Assembly: GCF_018403325.1 (NCBI RefSeq)
Contig: NZ_BOSL01000019.1
Coordinates: 1-64,000 of the forward strand
Reading direction: 5' to 3'
Source: Paenibacillus vini
GTDB taxonomy: Bacteria > Bacillota > Bacilli > Paenibacillales > Paenibacillaceae
DNA length: 64,000 nucleotides
Shown: piece after piece, positions 32,692 through 42,366 of the stretch
How the letters are laid out: every line of letters starts with the position of its first letter
How positions within the stretch are numbered: position 1 is the stretch's first letter
Made by a program: the position numbers and the translations under genes
The notes under the pieces: model-generated
Databases searched by the model: none
What the model was told of the DNA's origin: nothing
Seen by the model: the letters and a program-made list of their open reading frames with translations, nothing else

Positions 32692-33642
32692 ATGTCTGAA
32701 AAAATCTACATTGGTGTTGACCTGGGCGGGACGGCGATTAAAGTCGGCATCTGTAATGAGGAAGGTCAGCTTCTTCATACTTACGAAGGGCCCACCGAAA
32801 CGGAGAAAGGCGCGGAGACGATCATTAATAACATTGAGCGTTACGTTCGCCTGATTGTGGAACAATCCCCTTTTGAGTGGGAGCAAGTGGCAGGTGTAGG
32901 TGCCGGGGTGGCCGGCTTTACTAACGTTCGCGAAGGCATTATTATTTTTGCGCCGAATGTAGGTTTGAAGGATCTTCACATCCGTGAAATCTTGGAAGAA
33001 CGTTTGGGCAAGCCGATCAAAATAGACAACGACGCCAACGTGGCAGCACTCGGCGAGGCTTGGGGCGGCGCAGGCAAAGGCGTCGAAAATTGCGTATGCT
33101 ATACCCTGGGCACCGGGGTCGGCGGCGGTATTATCATTGACGGCAAAATTTATCAAGGCTTCTCCGGCCTGGCTGGGGAACTTGGACATATGGCTGTCGT
33201 TCCCGATCTGGAAGCGATTCAATGCGGCTGCGGCCAAATGGGTTGCCTGGAGACGGTTTCTTCGGCTACCGGAATCATTCGGATGGCTAAGGATGCCGTT
33301 GCCCGCGGCGAACGTACGTCTCTTGCCCTTGTGGACAACATCATGGCGAAGGATGTATTCGACGCGGCTAAAGCCGGCGACGAAACGGCTGTACGCATCG
33401 TAAACCGTGCTGCATTCTATCTTGGGAAATCGCTGGCCGCAGTAGCTGTCGTGCTGAACCCTGAACTGTTCATTATCGGCGGCGGCGTTTCTAAAGCCGG
33501 TGATATTCTGTTTGATGAAGTACGCAGTGTGTTTGCGAAGCATACTCCTGAACCGGTTCAAAAAGGATTGCAAATCGTTCCCGCTTCTTTGGGCAACGAT
33601 GCCGGAATGGTTGGGGCCGCCGGTTTGTTCCTTCGTTCTTAA
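32692..33642 (+). CDS. glcK: ROK-family glucokinase
   Basis: A 316-residue sugar kinase: ATP-binding IGVDLGGTAIKVGI at 7-20, sugar site with FAPNVGLKD and IDNDANVAALGE (Asp114 as base), and the ROK zinc motif CGCGQMGCLE (Cys178, Cys180, Cys185) with His166. It makes glucose-6-phosphate from glucose in the cytoplasm. The start at 32692 follows AAGGTGG by 7 bp. It begins the conserved run glcK-rapZ-yvcK-whiA-HPr/Crh. Confidence 0.94.
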   Translation: MSEKIYIGVDLGGTAIKVGICNEEGQLLHTYEGPTETEKGAETIINNIERYVRLIVEQSPFEWEQVAGVGAGVAGFTNVREGIIIFAPNVGLKDLHIREILEERLGKPIKIDNDANVAALGEAWGGAGKGVENCVCYTLGTGVGGGIIIDGKIYQGFSGLAGELGHMAVVPDLEAIQCGCGQMGCLETVSSATGIIRMAKDAVARGERTSLALVDNIMAKDVFDAAKAGDETAVRIVNRAAFYLGKSLAAVAVVLNPELFIIGGGVSKAGDILFDEVRSVFAKHTPEPVQKGLQIVPASLGNDAGMVGAAGLFLRS

Positions 33643-33709
33643 TTAGCAGTAATCAGGAATCCATGCAAGAGATATAGAGGAATAGGAGACTTTGCGAGGA
33701 GGGAAAAGG

Positions 33710-34603
33710 ATGCCGGAAAAAGATATTTCTTCTGTTGCCAATCTGATCATTATCACAGGCATGTCTGGAGCCGGAAAGTCGTTGGCCGTAAGAAGCTTGG
33801 AGGATCTCGGATTTTTCTGCGTTGACAATTTGCCCCCGGTACTTATCCCTAAGTTTGCCGAACTCATCGAGCAATCGAAGGGTAAGATCGCCAAAGTGGC
33901 GCTAGTCATTGACCTGCGCGGCCGGGAGTTCTTTACGGCGCTGTCGGAATCGCTCGGGTATATCAAGGACCATTTTACGATCAAAAGCGAAATCCTGTTC
34001 CTGGACGCAACCGATGCCGTGCTTGTACAGCGGTATAAGGAAAGCCGCCGTCGCCATCCGCTGGCGCCGGAAGGAATGCCGCTCGACGGAATCCGGCTGG
34101 AACGCAAGATGCTCGAGGAACTGAAGTTGTCGGCAACTCAAGTGATCGATACCAGCAACATGAAGCCGGGGCAGCTTAAAGAAAAGATCATTTCCCGGTT
34201 CTCCCACTTGGAGAGCAGCAATTTATCTGTTAATATTACTTCTTTCGGGTTCAAGTACGGCATACCGATCGACGCCGACCTGGTGTTTGACGTCCGTTTC
34301 CTGCCGAACCCGCATTATATAGAGCAGCTTCGTCCACACACGGGACAAGACAGTGAAGTATATGATTATGTTATGAAGTGGCCGGAAACCCAGGTATTCC
34401 TGACCAAATTGCTAGACATGCTGCACTTCCTGCTGCCTCAGTATCATAAAGAGGGAAAAAGCCAGGTCATTATCGGGATCGGCTGTACCGGCGGCAAACA
34501 CCGTTCGGTTGCGATCGCGGAATATTTGGGCCGGATGCTCGGGACCAGCGAAACGGAGAGTATTCGCGTGAGTCACCGGGACGAGGGCCGGGACCGGCAT
34601 TAG
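33710..34603 (+). CDS. rapZ: RNase adapter / nucleotide-binding protein RapZ (YvcJ)
   Basis: A 297-residue protein with P-loop GMSGAGKS at 17-24 and Walker B-like [10 protein letters not shown]. The C-terminal half has the family block [12 protein letters not shown]. YvcJ in B. subtilis binds and hydrolyses GTP and affects competence; E. coli RapZ controls GlmS through RNA. ATG 33710 follows GAGGAGGG. It lies with yvcK, consistent with a shared role in cell-wall precursor balance. Confidence 0.95.
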   Translation: MPEKDISSVANLIIITGMSGAGKSLAVRSLEDLGFFCVDNLPPVLIPKFAELIEQSKGKIAKVALVIDLRGREFFTALSESLGYIKDHFTIKSEILFLDATDAVLVQRYKESRRRHPLAPEGMPLDGIRLERKMLEELKLSATQVIDTSNMKPGQLKEKIISRFSHLESSNLSVNITSFGFKYGIPIDADLVFDVRFLPNPHYIEQLRPHTGQDSEVYDYVMKWPETQVFLTKLLDMLHFLLPQYHKEGKSQVIIGIGCTGGKHRSVAIAEYLGRMLGTSETESIRVSHRDEGRDRH

Positions 34604-34636
34604 AGGCCGCTCAGAAAGTCAAGAGGTGAGTCAGAA

Positions 34637-35626
34637 GTGATAGATCGGGCCAAGGAAGGAAGAGTGCCGCGAATCGTGGTGATGGGCGGGGGAACCGGCT
34701 TATCCGTCATGCTTCGCGGATTGAAGGAAAAGCCGCTCGATATCACGGCCATTGTTACGGTAGCCGACGATGGAGGCAGCTCCGGAATTCTCCGGAGCGA
34801 GCTGCAAATGCCGCCTCCAGGGGATATCCGCAACGTATTGACCGCGCTGGCGGACGTGGAGCCGCTGTTGTCGGATATGTTAAGCTATCGCTTTGCTTCC
34901 GGATCAGGTTTGGCCGGCCATAGCTTGGGCAACCTGATTCTAGCTGCGATTACTGACATTTCCGGCGACTTCGTCACCGCCGTCCGTGAGCTCAGCCGCG
35001 TGTTTGCCGTACGCGGGCGCGTATTGCCGGCCGCAGGCCAGGCCGTCGTGCTGCATGCGGAGATGGAAGACGGATCGATTATTACGGGCGAATCCAAGAT
35101 TCCGGAAGCCGGCGGCAAAATTAAGCGGATTTTTCTCGAGCCGGAAGAGGTCGAACCTTTACCGGAAGCTGTCGAGGCTATCCGGGAAGCCGATGCGATT
35201 CTGATCGGACCGGGAAGCCTGTACACGAGCATCATTCCGAATTTGCTGGTGCCCAAGCTGGCCGAGGCGGTTCTGGAAAATGAGAGCGCGATTAAAATAT
35301 TCGTCTGCAATGTGATGACCCAGCCGGGCGAAACCGACGATTACACGGTGAGCGACCATTTGCAAGCCGTGTATGAGCATGTGGGTCACCACTTGTTTGA
35401 TTACGTCATTGTCAACGATGGCGAAATCCCGACCCAGGTCCAGGATTTCTACGCCGAGAAAGGCGCCAAGCCCGTTCAGGTCGATTGGGATGTTGTGACA
35501 GGCCGGGGCTATAAAGTCATCGCGGATACGCTTGTCCTGTTCCGCCGCTATTTGCGGCATGATGCGGACAAATTGAGCCACCATATTTATCAGCTGGTGC
35601 AAAACTGGATTTTACGAAAGAGGTGA
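34637..35626 (+). CDS. yvcK: Gluconeogenesis factor YvcK/GlmR
   Basis: A 329-residue protein of the CofD/YvcK family that binds UDP-GlcNAc and stimulates GlmS in B. subtilis, needed for growth on gluconeogenic carbon. It has [17 protein letters not shown] (about 14-30), [12 protein letters not shown] and the family blocks PPPGDIRN and HSLGNLIL. The start is GTG 34637 behind AGAGGTGAG. The stop overlaps the whiA ribosome site. Confidence 0.95.
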   Translation: MIDRAKEGRVPRIVVMGGGTGLSVMLRGLKEKPLDITAIVTVADDGGSSGILRSELQMPPPGDIRNVLTALADVEPLLSDMLSYRFASGSGLAGHSLGNLILAAITDISGDFVTAVRELSRVFAVRGRVLPAAGQAVVLHAEMEDGSIITGESKIPEAGGKIKRIFLEPEEVEPLPEAVEAIREADAILIGPGSLYTSIIPNLLVPKLAEAVLENESAIKIFVCNVMTQPGETDDYTVSDHLQAVYEHVGHHLFDYVIVNDGEIPTQVQDFYAEKGAKPVQVDWDVVTGRGYKVIADTLVLFRRYLRHDADKLSHHIYQLVQNWILRKR

Positions 35627-35631
35627 GTCCC

Positions 35632-36561
35632 TTGTCGTTTGCGGCGCAAACCAAAAAAGAATTGACCATGGTCGAAGCCGATGCCTGCTGTGAACAGGCG
35701 GAGTTGTCCGCGCTGATTCGAATGAACGGTTCGGTTCAGGTTTCGAACAAAAAGGTCATTTTGGATATCTCAACGGAAAACGCCGCGATAGCAAGGCGGA
35801 TTTATTCTTTGTTGAAGAAGCATTTCCAGATCCATACGGAACTTCTTGTACGTAAGAAAATGCGTCTCAAGAAGAACAATGTTTACATCGTACGGATCCC
35901 TGGCCGGGTTCAGGAAGTCCTGAAAGAACTTCATATTGTTTCGGAAGGATTTATTTTCACGCCCGGGATTAATCCGGAGCTTACCCGGAAAAACTGTTGT
36001 AAGCGGGCGTACCTGCGGGGAGCTTTTCTTGCTGGAGGCTCGGTCAACAATCCCGAAGGGTCTTCGTACCACCTGGAGATTTCCTCCATGTACGAAGAGC
36101 ACTGCCAATCGCTGGTCGATCTGGCCAATGAGTTTCATCTGAATGCGCGCTGCATTGAACGGAAAAAAGGCTTTATTTTTTATATCAAGGAAGGCGAAAA
36201 AATCATCGAGCTGTTGAATATCATCGGTGCGCATCAGGCTTTGTTCAAATTCGAGGACGTGCGGATCATGCGAGATATGCGTAATTCCGTCAACCGGATC
36301 GTCAATTGCGAGACGGCGAACTTGAACAAGACGATCGGCGCGGCGGTACGGCAAATCGACAACATCAAGCTGCTGCAGAAGGAAATGGGCCTGGAAAACC
36401 TGCCCGATAAATTGCGGGAGGTTGCCGAGGTGCGTCTGGCGCATCCGGATATGAACCTGAAGGAAGTCGGCGAGTTGTTAAAAGGGACGGTGAGCAAATC
36501 CGGTGTCAACCACCGGCTGCGCAAAATTGACGAGCTGGCGGAAAAAATTCGGGGGAGCTAA
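35632..36561 (+). CDS. whiA: WhiA-like DNA-binding protein
   Basis: A 309-residue protein with an N-terminal homing-endonuclease-like (LAGLIDADG-fold) region, seen in [17 protein letters not shown] and the duplicated half, and a C-terminal HTH ([29 protein letters not shown]). In B. subtilis it affects cell division and chromosome segregation. TTG 35632 ([11 protein letters not shown]) is chosen because the GAGGTGAG site overlaps the earlier in-frame GTG at 35623. Confidence 0.95.
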   Translation: MSFAAQTKKELTMVEADACCEQAELSALIRMNGSVQVSNKKVILDISTENAAIARRIYSLLKKHFQIHTELLVRKKMRLKKNNVYIVRIPGRVQEVLKELHIVSEGFIFTPGINPELTRKNCCKRAYLRGAFLAGGSVNNPEGSSYHLEISSMYEEHCQSLVDLANEFHLNARCIERKKGFIFYIKEGEKIIELLNIIGAHQALFKFEDVRIMRDMRNSVNRIVNCETANLNKTIGAAVRQIDNIKLLQKEMGLENLPDKLREVAEVRLAHPDMNLKEVGELLKGTVSKSGVNHRLRKIDELAEKIRGS

Positions 36562-36593
36562 AGTTGTTTTGCTAGTGTGACGCAGGCTGTGTA

Positions 36594-36602
36594 TGATATA
36601 AT
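36594..36602 (+). promoter_or_regulatory. Extended -10 promoter of the HPr/Crh-like gene
   Basis: TGATATAAT is a perfect extended -10 (TGnTATAAT) about 67 bp before the HPr-like start. No good -35 is seen. It gives this gene transcription independent of whiA. Confidence 0.5.
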
Positions 36603-36617
36603 GATATAAATTATAAA

Positions 36618-36635
36618 TGTTCACATTGTTGAACA
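36618..36635 (+). promoter_or_regulatory. Inverted repeat in the HPr/Crh-like leader
   Basis: TGTTCA-CATTGT-TGAACA, 6+6+6, begins about 9 bp downstream of the expected transcription start from the extended -10. The position fits a roadblock operator. Confidence 0.35.
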
Positions 36636-36668
36636 CGTGATCGAAATTGTAATAGGGGGTAAGGTTTG

Positions 36669-36938
36669 ATGATCAAAAACCCGGTAACCGTTCGTCTGAA
36701 AACGGGTCTTCACGCCCGGCCGGCGGCGCTTTTCGTTCAGGAAGCGAATAAATACTCGTCCGAAATTTTCGTTGAGAAAGACGATAAAAAAGTGAATGCC
36801 AAGAGTATCATGGGTATAATGAGCCTTGCCATCAGCACCGGCACCGAAATCTACATCAGCGCGGAAGGTGCAGACGCCGAGCAGGCTGCAAACGCTTTGA
36901 TCAATCTGGTTAGCAAAGAGGAATTGGAGAACCAGTAA
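36669..36938 (+). CDS. HPr-family phosphocarrier in the Crh position, with His15
   Basis: An 89-residue HPr-fold protein. With the ATG at 36669, the PTS phospho-site is His15 (TGLHARPAALFVQEANKY) and the HprK site is Ser46 (NAKSIMGIMSLA). Gene order after whiA is that of crh in B. subtilis, and much of the sequence (RLKTG, ARPAALFVQEAN, KVNAKSIMG) is Crh-like. Crh however has Gln at position 15. Retaining His means this protein could act in both sugar phosphotransfer and HprK signalling. A TTG three bases earlier would shift the numbering by one. Confidence 0.92.
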   Translation: MIKNPVTVRLKTGLHARPAALFVQEANKYSSEIFVEKDDKKVNAKSIMGIMSLAISTGTEIYISAEGADAEQAANALINLVSKEELENQ

Positions 36939-36971
36939 GATTACTCCAATTCACTTTTGTTATCCAACAAA

Positions 36972-37022
36972 AGAAGGGGATGACTCCGTTCATGCGAGCG
37001 GTTTCATCCCCTTTTGGTTTTT
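36972..37022 (+). terminator. Terminator after the HPr/Crh-like gene
   Basis: Outer stem GGGGATGA / TCATCCCC with an inner CTCCG / CGAGCGG pairing, followed by TTTTGGTTTTT. Confidence 0.85.
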
Positions 37023-37145
37023 CAGGATTAAGCGATCGGTCATAACAGGAGTAAGATAATTTAATTTGATTATGGTATGTCCTGCAACATTTGATTCTGT
37101 ATTGCGTTTAGTAGTTAAATTCACCAATAAATGGAGGGTCATGAC

Positions 37146-37901
37146 ATGAAAACCTGGATAAAGCCGGTAGGCGCAGTGTTAATAGCAGGAACTTTGCTGG
37201 TAGGAGGGACTTTTTTGAGTGGATCGATCAATTCCAACCATCCGGTCTATGCCGACAATGAGTTGCAGAAGAATATTATTAGCGTCGTAGGGAGCGGGGA
37301 AATTTCAGCCAAGCCGGATGTCGCTTATCTGTCGCTGGGCGTGGAAACACAGGCCGATACGGCAAAAGAAGCGCAAGCTGCAAATGCGGCAAAGATCGCT
37401 AAAATCAATACATTGCTGAAGGATACCTGGAAGATTGACGCGAAGGACATTCAAACCGGTCAATTTTATGTACAGCCTAACTATACCTACACCGAAAAAG
37501 AAGGACAAAAGGTAAAAGGATACACCGCGCAGCATACGTTGAACGTGACTTATCGCGATTTGGCAAAAGTCGGTCAACTGCTGGACGGCGTTTCGCAAGC
37601 CGGAGCCAACCGCATCGACAATATCCGGTTTAGCACCGAGAATCCGGATCAATACCAGGAGCAAGTAATCGAGAAGGCGATGAACAATGCCAAGTTGAAA
37701 GCGGGAGCGATTGCCAAATCCGCCGGCCGCAGTCTTGGGGTAGTAGTAAGCGTAACGCAATCGGGCGGAGGAGAAACTCCGGTCTATATGCAAAATGAAG
37801 CTCTTCAGATGAAGACCATGGATTCAGCCGCGAGCACAGCTATTGAGCCGGGCGAAGTGACTTTGAAGACAACGCTCAGCGTCATTTTTGAAATGAAATA
37901 A
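37146..37901 (+). CDS. Exported SIMPL-domain (DUF541) protein
   Basis: A 251-residue secreted or surface protein. The signal peptide (about 1-36, KPVGAVLIAGTLLVGGTFL...PVYADNE) precedes a SIMPL/YggE-type domain (ISVVGSGEISAKPDVAYLSLGVETQADTAKEAQAAN...). E. coli YggE is linked to oxidative stress, but the biochemical role is unknown. ATG 37146 follows GGAGGG. It is single, with a terminator after it. Confidence 0.9.
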   Translation: MKTWIKPVGAVLIAGTLLVGGTFLSGSINSNHPVYADNELQKNIISVVGSGEISAKPDVAYLSLGVETQADTAKEAQAANAAKIAKINTLLKDTWKIDAKDIQTGQFYVQPNYTYTEKEGQKVKGYTAQHTLNVTYRDLAKVGQLLDGVSQAGANRIDNIRFSTENPDQYQEQVIEKAMNNAKLKAGAIAKSAGRSLGVVVSVTQSGGGETPVYMQNEALQMKTMDSAASTAIEPGEVTLKTTLSVIFEMK

Positions 37902-37910
37902 GAAACGAAT

Positions 37911-37963
37911 CGAAGCCGGGCTCAAGGCAGTTGTAACTGTCATGAGACTTGGCTTCTTTTTTG
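37911..37963 (+). terminator. Terminator after the SIMPL gene
   Basis: GAAGCC / GGCTTC outer stem with partial inner pairing, followed by TTTTTT. Confidence 0.75.
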
Positions 37964-38056
37964 TACTGTTTTTTAGGGATATGTATGCACATATTATATC
38001 CGAGCCGTATGGTCTCACTATTTCACAATTTTGTTCACTGATGGAGGGATATGAGG

Positions 38057-38488
38057 ATGCGATTACGGAGCAAGTGGATCACCGGGATTTTGTGCGTTGC
38101 CCTAATGATTGGATGCTATAGCCAAGCGGATATCGTCGCTGCTAAGGAGGAGCCGCCGCAGGGGTTTATTGAAATTGTGGATCTGGATAAAAACGTGCTG
38201 ATCAAAAGAGTAAAGTTCGATAATGAGCTCAGCGATAAGATGAAGGTCGTTTTAGCTGACATGCGACTGAACGGACGCAGCAACTTGGACTTTCCCAAAG
38301 GCATATTAATGAAGGTTCCGCTGCATACACGCGTGCACAACGAATGGTTTGACGATATGATTCGTGAGGCAATCGTCATATTTGAGCCTGGGCAGCAGCC
38401 CCTCGTCTTGCTATTTAACCGGAAGAATCAACCTGTTCTTTTTACAGCGTCAAGCGATGGGGGATTGTTGGGGTTAGTTAAGAATTGA
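38057..38488 (+). CDS. Exported protein of unknown family
   Basis: A 143-residue protein I do not recognise. It starts with a basic/hydrophobic signal (MRLRSKWITGILCVALMIGC...) with possible cleavage after VAA, or a weak lipobox at MIGC. The mature part is mixed alpha/beta with no Cys or repeats (GFIEIVDLDKNVLIKRVKFDN...). ATG 38057 is preferred over 38051 because GGAGGG lies 8 bp before it. It is flanked by genes for other exported proteins. Confidence 0.7.
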   Translation: MRLRSKWITGILCVALMIGCYSQADIVAAKEEPPQGFIEIVDLDKNVLIKRVKFDNELSDKMKVVLADMRLNGRSNLDFPKGILMKVPLHTRVHNEWFDDMIREAIVIFEPGQQPLVLLFNRKNQPVLFTASSDGGLLGLVKN

Positions 38489-38720
38489 GCACCGCCCTCC
38501 GGCACGGCGATAAGGATCCACTCACTCCCAGAAACCGAGCCCCTGCCGACTTGCTTGTGGTGGTATTAGGTTTATTTGGGTGAATTTAGGGTGTTAGAAC
38601 TAATCGAATGGGGATAAAGCACCTTGAGTGAGACTCATGGGCCTGTTACTATCTTTAGGGATTTATTCTAAAATTCGTAGGTAGTCCATTAAATGGTAGT
38701 GACGGGAGATGAGACGAGTT

Positions 38721-39404
38721 ATGGTCAAAAAGAAATGGGTGGCAGGCGCTACCATCATCGGAATGCTGACAACAGGTGCCGCTGGAGTATATGCGGGAAG
38801 CAACCTGCAGGAAATCAAGGCTTATCTTAATACCAGTCTTGGCATCGTTGTAAATGACAAGGATTTTAAACCGGTGGACAGTAAGGGTAAGGTACTGACT
38901 CCTATTACTTATAACAACACGACCTATCTGCCTGTAAGAGCCGTATCGGAGGCGCTTCAAGTTCCCGTTGAATTTGACGCTGCTAACAACAAAGTACGCA
39001 TCGGCAGCAGCGGCGGATCTTCCGCCTCGCCGGTGGTCACACCTCCGCCGACTCAGACTGAGCCTCCGGCCACATCGGGGAGCTCTTCAAAGAGACCGCA
39101 GCATCTTCCTTCCGATTTTCCGCTTCCGGCAGACTTCAAGACAACTCATCTCAATGATACTAGTTCCGGCGGCAAAAAGTCCGTACTGATGATTTATAAA
39201 ACAAAAGAAGACGCGAAAAAACTGAATGAGCTGTATTCCGATTATCTGAAGAAGCGCAGTTATGCCGATGTGCTAAATGCTTCTACAGAATCCAGCGTAT
39301 CCTTGATGGGAGAGAGCACGAAGGAAAGCTCTATGATTAGCAGCGGCTCCGAAAGGGATGCGGAAGGGTATATTGAAGTTACAATTAATTGGAGCGAGCT
39401 GTAA
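38721..39404 (+). CDS. Exported copper-amine-oxidase-N (stalk) domain protein
   Basis: A 227-residue secreted protein. After a signal peptide (about 1-24, ending VYAGS) comes one stalk-type repeat (IVVNDKDFKPVDSKGKVLTPITYNNTTYLPVRAVSEALQVPVEFDAANNKVRIG, about 40-95), a Ser/Pro/Thr linker (about 97-125) and a C-terminal domain (about 126-227) of unknown kind. No copper or amine-oxidase catalysis is implied by the stalk. ATG 38721 is preferred to 38709 because GGGAG directly abuts the latter. Confidence 0.82.
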   Translation: MVKKKWVAGATIIGMLTTGAAGVYAGSNLQEIKAYLNTSLGIVVNDKDFKPVDSKGKVLTPITYNNTTYLPVRAVSEALQVPVEFDAANNKVRIGSSGGSSASPVVTPPPTQTEPPATSGSSSKRPQHLPSDFPLPADFKTTHLNDTSSGGKKSVLMIYKTKEDAKKLNELYSDYLKKRSYADVLNASTESSVSLMGESTKESSMISSGSERDAEGYIEVTINWSEL

Positions 39405-39426
39405 CAAGTTTGCAACATGTTTCTGA

Positions 39427-39465
39427 AAACAGGCTTCCGCCTTCCGGCGGGGGCTTGTTTCTTTG
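39427..39465 (+). terminator. Terminator after stalk protein gene
   Basis: ACAGGCTTCCGCC / GGCGGGGGCTTGT hairpin with a short loop, then TTTCTTT. Confidence 0.75.
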
Positions 39466-39517
39466 TGGAACAGCATCGGCATTGCGCCCGAGATCCGGCA
39501 ACCTCCCTAGAAAAGTG

Positions 39518-39546
39518 TTGTAACCGGGACTAAAACAAGGTATAGT
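39518..39546 (+). promoter_or_regulatory. Sigma-A promoter of the pot operon
   Basis: TTGTAA (39518-39523), exactly 17 bp, then TATAGT (39541-39546). Transcription would start near 39553, about 110 bp before potA. Confidence 0.6.
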
Positions 39547-39580
39547 GAATATGCAAAAAATGAATCGTTGGACCTGATAA

Positions 39581-39611
39581 AGCCATACCAATGGATATGG
39601 CTTTTTTTTTC
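39581..39611 (+). terminator. Terminator in the potA leader
   Basis: Stem AGCCATA / TATGGCT (39581-39587 / 39596-39602) and a run of T. It sits between the promoter and potA, so it should stop most transcripts unless overridden. An alternative pairing of ATCGTTGG (39564-39571) with CCAATGGAT (39588-39596) overlaps it and could act as antiterminator. Confidence 0.7.
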
Positions 39612-39662
39612 TTAAAGCTGACTTTAACCACAATCACAACCTATGAAGGAGTTGCTGCATAA

Positions 39663-40631
39663 ATGATTGAATTGTCCGGGGTTGAAAAATACTTTGCTGG
39701 ACAAGTCGTTGTGCACCCGCTTTCGCTCACCATTAAGGAAGGGGAATTCCTGACCTTGCTGGGCCCGAGCGGCTGCGGCAAGACAACGATTCTGCGCATG
39801 ATCGCCGGATTCGAGTATCCGACCAAGGGGAAAATCCTGCTGGATGGTGCCGATCTGACGAGTCTGCCACCGAATCGCCGGGATTTGAACCTGGTCTTTC
39901 AGCATTATGCGTTGTTTCCGCATATGACGGTAGAGGACAATATCGCCTTCGGGCTGAAAATGAAAAAGCTGCCGGCCAAAGAGCAGCAGGAACGTATACA
40001 GGAAGCGGTAGAAATGACTCAGCTGACGCCGCTGGTCAAGCGTTATCCGCACCAGCTTTCCGGCGGACAGCAGCAGCGCGTAGCGATTGCCCGCGCGATT
40101 GCAAACAAGCCTAAGGTGCTGTTGCTGGATGAACCGCTAGGCGCACTGGATTTGCAGCTTCGGAAGAACCTTCAATCGGAGCTGAAGCATCTGCAGCGCA
40201 GTCTTGGTATTACGTTTGTGTACGTTACGCATGATCAGGAGGAAGCCATGATGCTGTCCGACCGGATCGTGATCATGAACAGCGGTAAGGTTGAGCAAAT
40301 CGGCACGCCGCGGGAAATCTACGCTACGCCGACTACGCTGTTTTCCGCTACATTTGTGGGAGAGAACAATATTTTCTCACAGGATGGGCGGTTGTTTGCC
40401 GTGCGTCCGGAAAAATTGAGGGCCGTCCGTTCGCAGGACGGAGCCAAGCGCATCGGCGAAGTGTTGGACGTCCTTTATTTGGGGAGCATCCATAAACTGG
40501 TCGTTCAGCTTGAGGATGAGCCGATGACGGTATCCATCGTACTTGATTTTACCGATGAACGCACTTGGCAGGTTGGAGAGAAAGTCGGCGTAAATTGGAA
40601 TACGGAGGATGAGGTGGTAATCGGGCCATGA
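39663..40631 (+). CDS. potA: Spermidine/putrescine importer ATPase PotA
   Basis: A 322-residue ATPase: Walker [10 protein letters not shown] at about 35-43, Q-loop [12 protein letters not shown], signature LSGGQQQR, Walker [13 protein letters not shown]-loop HDQEEAM and a C-terminal TOBE region ([13 protein letters not shown]). It energises PotBC. It overlaps potB by 4 bp. The polyamine assignment comes from the four-gene order and PotD; related spermidine and Fe/thiamine importers share the ATPase. Confidence 0.92.
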   Translation: MIELSGVEKYFAGQVVVHPLSLTIKEGEFLTLLGPSGCGKTTILRMIAGFEYPTKGKILLDGADLTSLPPNRRDLNLVFQHYALFPHMTVEDNIAFGLKMKKLPAKEQQERIQEAVEMTQLTPLVKRYPHQLSGGQQQRVAIARAIANKPKVLLLDEPLGALDLQLRKNLQSELKHLQRSLGITFVYVTHDQEEAMMLSDRIVIMNSGKVEQIGTPREIYATPTTLFSATFVGENNIFSQDGRLFAVRPEKLRAVRSQDGAKRIGEVLDVLYLGSIHKLVVQLEDEPMTVSIVLDFTDERTWQVGEKVGVNWNTEDEVVIGP

Positions 40632-41476
40632 AGAAATCTAGCATGGGCCTTCTGCCGGTCCTCCTGTGGCTGAGCCTGTTCCTGGTCGTGCCAATGCTGA
40701 TCGTGGTAGGGATTTCTTTTATGAGCCGGGACGATCTCGGCAACGTGGTATTTCATTTTAATCTCGACGCTTACGCCACGTTTTTCGACCCGCTTTATTT
40801 AGGCATTTATTGGGACACGATAGTCCTGTCCATAGTGACAACGGCCTTATGCCTGCTGCTCAGTTATCCGCTGGCCTATTATATTGCGAATGCCGGGCCG
40901 AAAATGCAGACTTGGGGACTCGCGTTAATCACGGTTCCGTTCTGGATCAATTTCCTGATCCGTACCTATGCTTGGGTGCTTTTGCTGCGGACGCAGGGCG
41001 TGGTCAACAATCTGTTGCTCGACTTAGGCTTCATCCAAGAGCCGCTTCAAATGCTTTATACGAAGGGGGCTGTGCTGCTTGGCATGGTATACACCTTCAT
41101 TCCGTTCATGGTGCTGCCGATTTATGTGGCGCTGGAGCAAATGGACAAGAAACTGCTTGAGGCTGCCAGCGATCTGGGAGCGACCGGTTGGAAATCGTTC
41201 TGGCATATTACGCTGCCGCAAACCAAATCCGGAATCATGACCGGTTCGGTGCTGGTTTATGTATCGACAACCGGAATGTTCGTGGTGACCGATATTCTCG
41301 GCGGAGCCAAATCGGCGATGATCAGCAACATTATCCAAAGCCAGTTTCTTGGGGCGCGAAATTGGCCCTTCGGCTCTGCGCTGTCGGTTATTTTCGTGAT
41401 CACGTCGCTGATCTTGATCGCCCTCTTCAATAAAGCCATGACATCCAGACACATGACTGCAAAGGAGGGGCGCTGA
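40628..41476 (+). CDS. potB: Polyamine ABC permease PotB
   Basis: A 282-residue permease with six hydrophobic segments and the EAA loop LLEAASDLGATGWKSFWHITLPQTKSGI, which contacts PotA. It begins with ATG inside the end of potA and ends one base into potC. Confidence 0.92.
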   Translation: MKKSSMGLLPVLLWLSLFLVVPMLIVVGISFMSRDDLGNVVFHFNLDAYATFFDPLYLGIYWDTIVLSIVTTALCLLLSYPLAYYIANAGPKMQTWGLALITVPFWINFLIRTYAWVLLLRTQGVVNNLLLDLGFIQEPLQMLYTKGAVLLGMVYTFIPFMVLPIYVALEQMDKKLLEAASDLGATGWKSFWHITLPQTKSGIMTGSVLVYVSTTGMFVVTDILGGAKSAMISNIIQSQFLGARNWPFGSALSVIFVITSLILIALFNKAMTSRHMTAKEGR

Positions 41477-42282
41477 TGAAGAGCAAGAATCACCCGCTGC
41501 TCGGGATCCATTCCCTGCTGGTCATGATCTTTATTTATTTGCCCATCGCCTTTATCATTGCGTATTCGTTCAACAGTTCTCGGCTTGCCGCGGATTGGAG
41601 CGGGTTTACGTTTGAATGGTACGTCTCCTTGTTCAGCAACCGCCGTGTCATGGAGGCGCTCAGCAACACGCTGATCGTGGCACTGGTATCGACCGTGTTC
41701 TCGACGCTGTTGGGAACGATGGCTGCAATTGCTATCCGTAAAGTCGGACGAAGAAGTAAAGCCGGCATAGGCGGGTTGCTTTATTTGCCGATTATTATTC
41801 CGGATATTATTATGGGCTTGTCTCTGCTTGTGCTATTTACCCAATTTCATATCCCGCTCGGCAAGTTGACGATTATTATCGCGCATATCACGTTCAGCAT
41901 TTCTTATGTTTATGTGATTGTGACGACGAGACTGACCGGCATGGGAGGCCAGTTGGAAGAAGCGGCCCAGGATCTTGGGGCCGATGCTTGGCAGACCTTC
42001 CGCCATGTCACCCTGCCGCAGATTATGCCGGGGATCATCTCGGGAGCGATCATTGCATTCACCATGTCGCTGGACGATTTCATGGTCAGCTTTTTCGTCA
42101 GCGGACCAAGCTCGACGACGCTGCCGATTTACATCTACGGACAGGTCAAACGGGGTATTTCCCCGGAAATTAACGCGCTTTGTACCCTATTGATCCTGGT
42201 GAGTGTGACATTGATTTTCTTGGCCCAGTTCGTGTTAAATAGAGGAAAGGGTCAGAAGAAACGCTCTGTCTTACCGTTTTAA
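41476..42282 (+). CDS. potC: Polyamine ABC permease PotC
   Basis: A 268-residue permease with six segments and EAA loop LEEAAQDLGADAWQTFRHVTLPQIMPGI, followed by the typical SLDDFMVSFF. It shares one base with the potB stop; AAGGAGGGG precedes the ATG. Confidence 0.92.
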   Translation: MKSKNHPLLGIHSLLVMIFIYLPIAFIIAYSFNSSRLAADWSGFTFEWYVSLFSNRRVMEALSNTLIVALVSTVFSTLLGTMAAIAIRKVGRRSKAGIGGLLYLPIIIPDIIMGLSLLVLFTQFHIPLGKLTIIIAHITFSISYVYVIVTTRLTGMGGQLEEAAQDLGADAWQTFRHVTLPQIMPGIISGAIIAFTMSLDDFMVSFFVSGPSSTTLPIYIYGQVKRGISPEINALCTLLILVSVTLIFLAQFVLNRGKGQKKRSVLPF

Positions 42283-42366
42283 CGGAGTTAGTTGATGGAA
42301 TTATTACCAACGGGATCATCTATAAATTAGATGAACTAAAGAATAAGATGTAAGCAAGGGAGTAAA

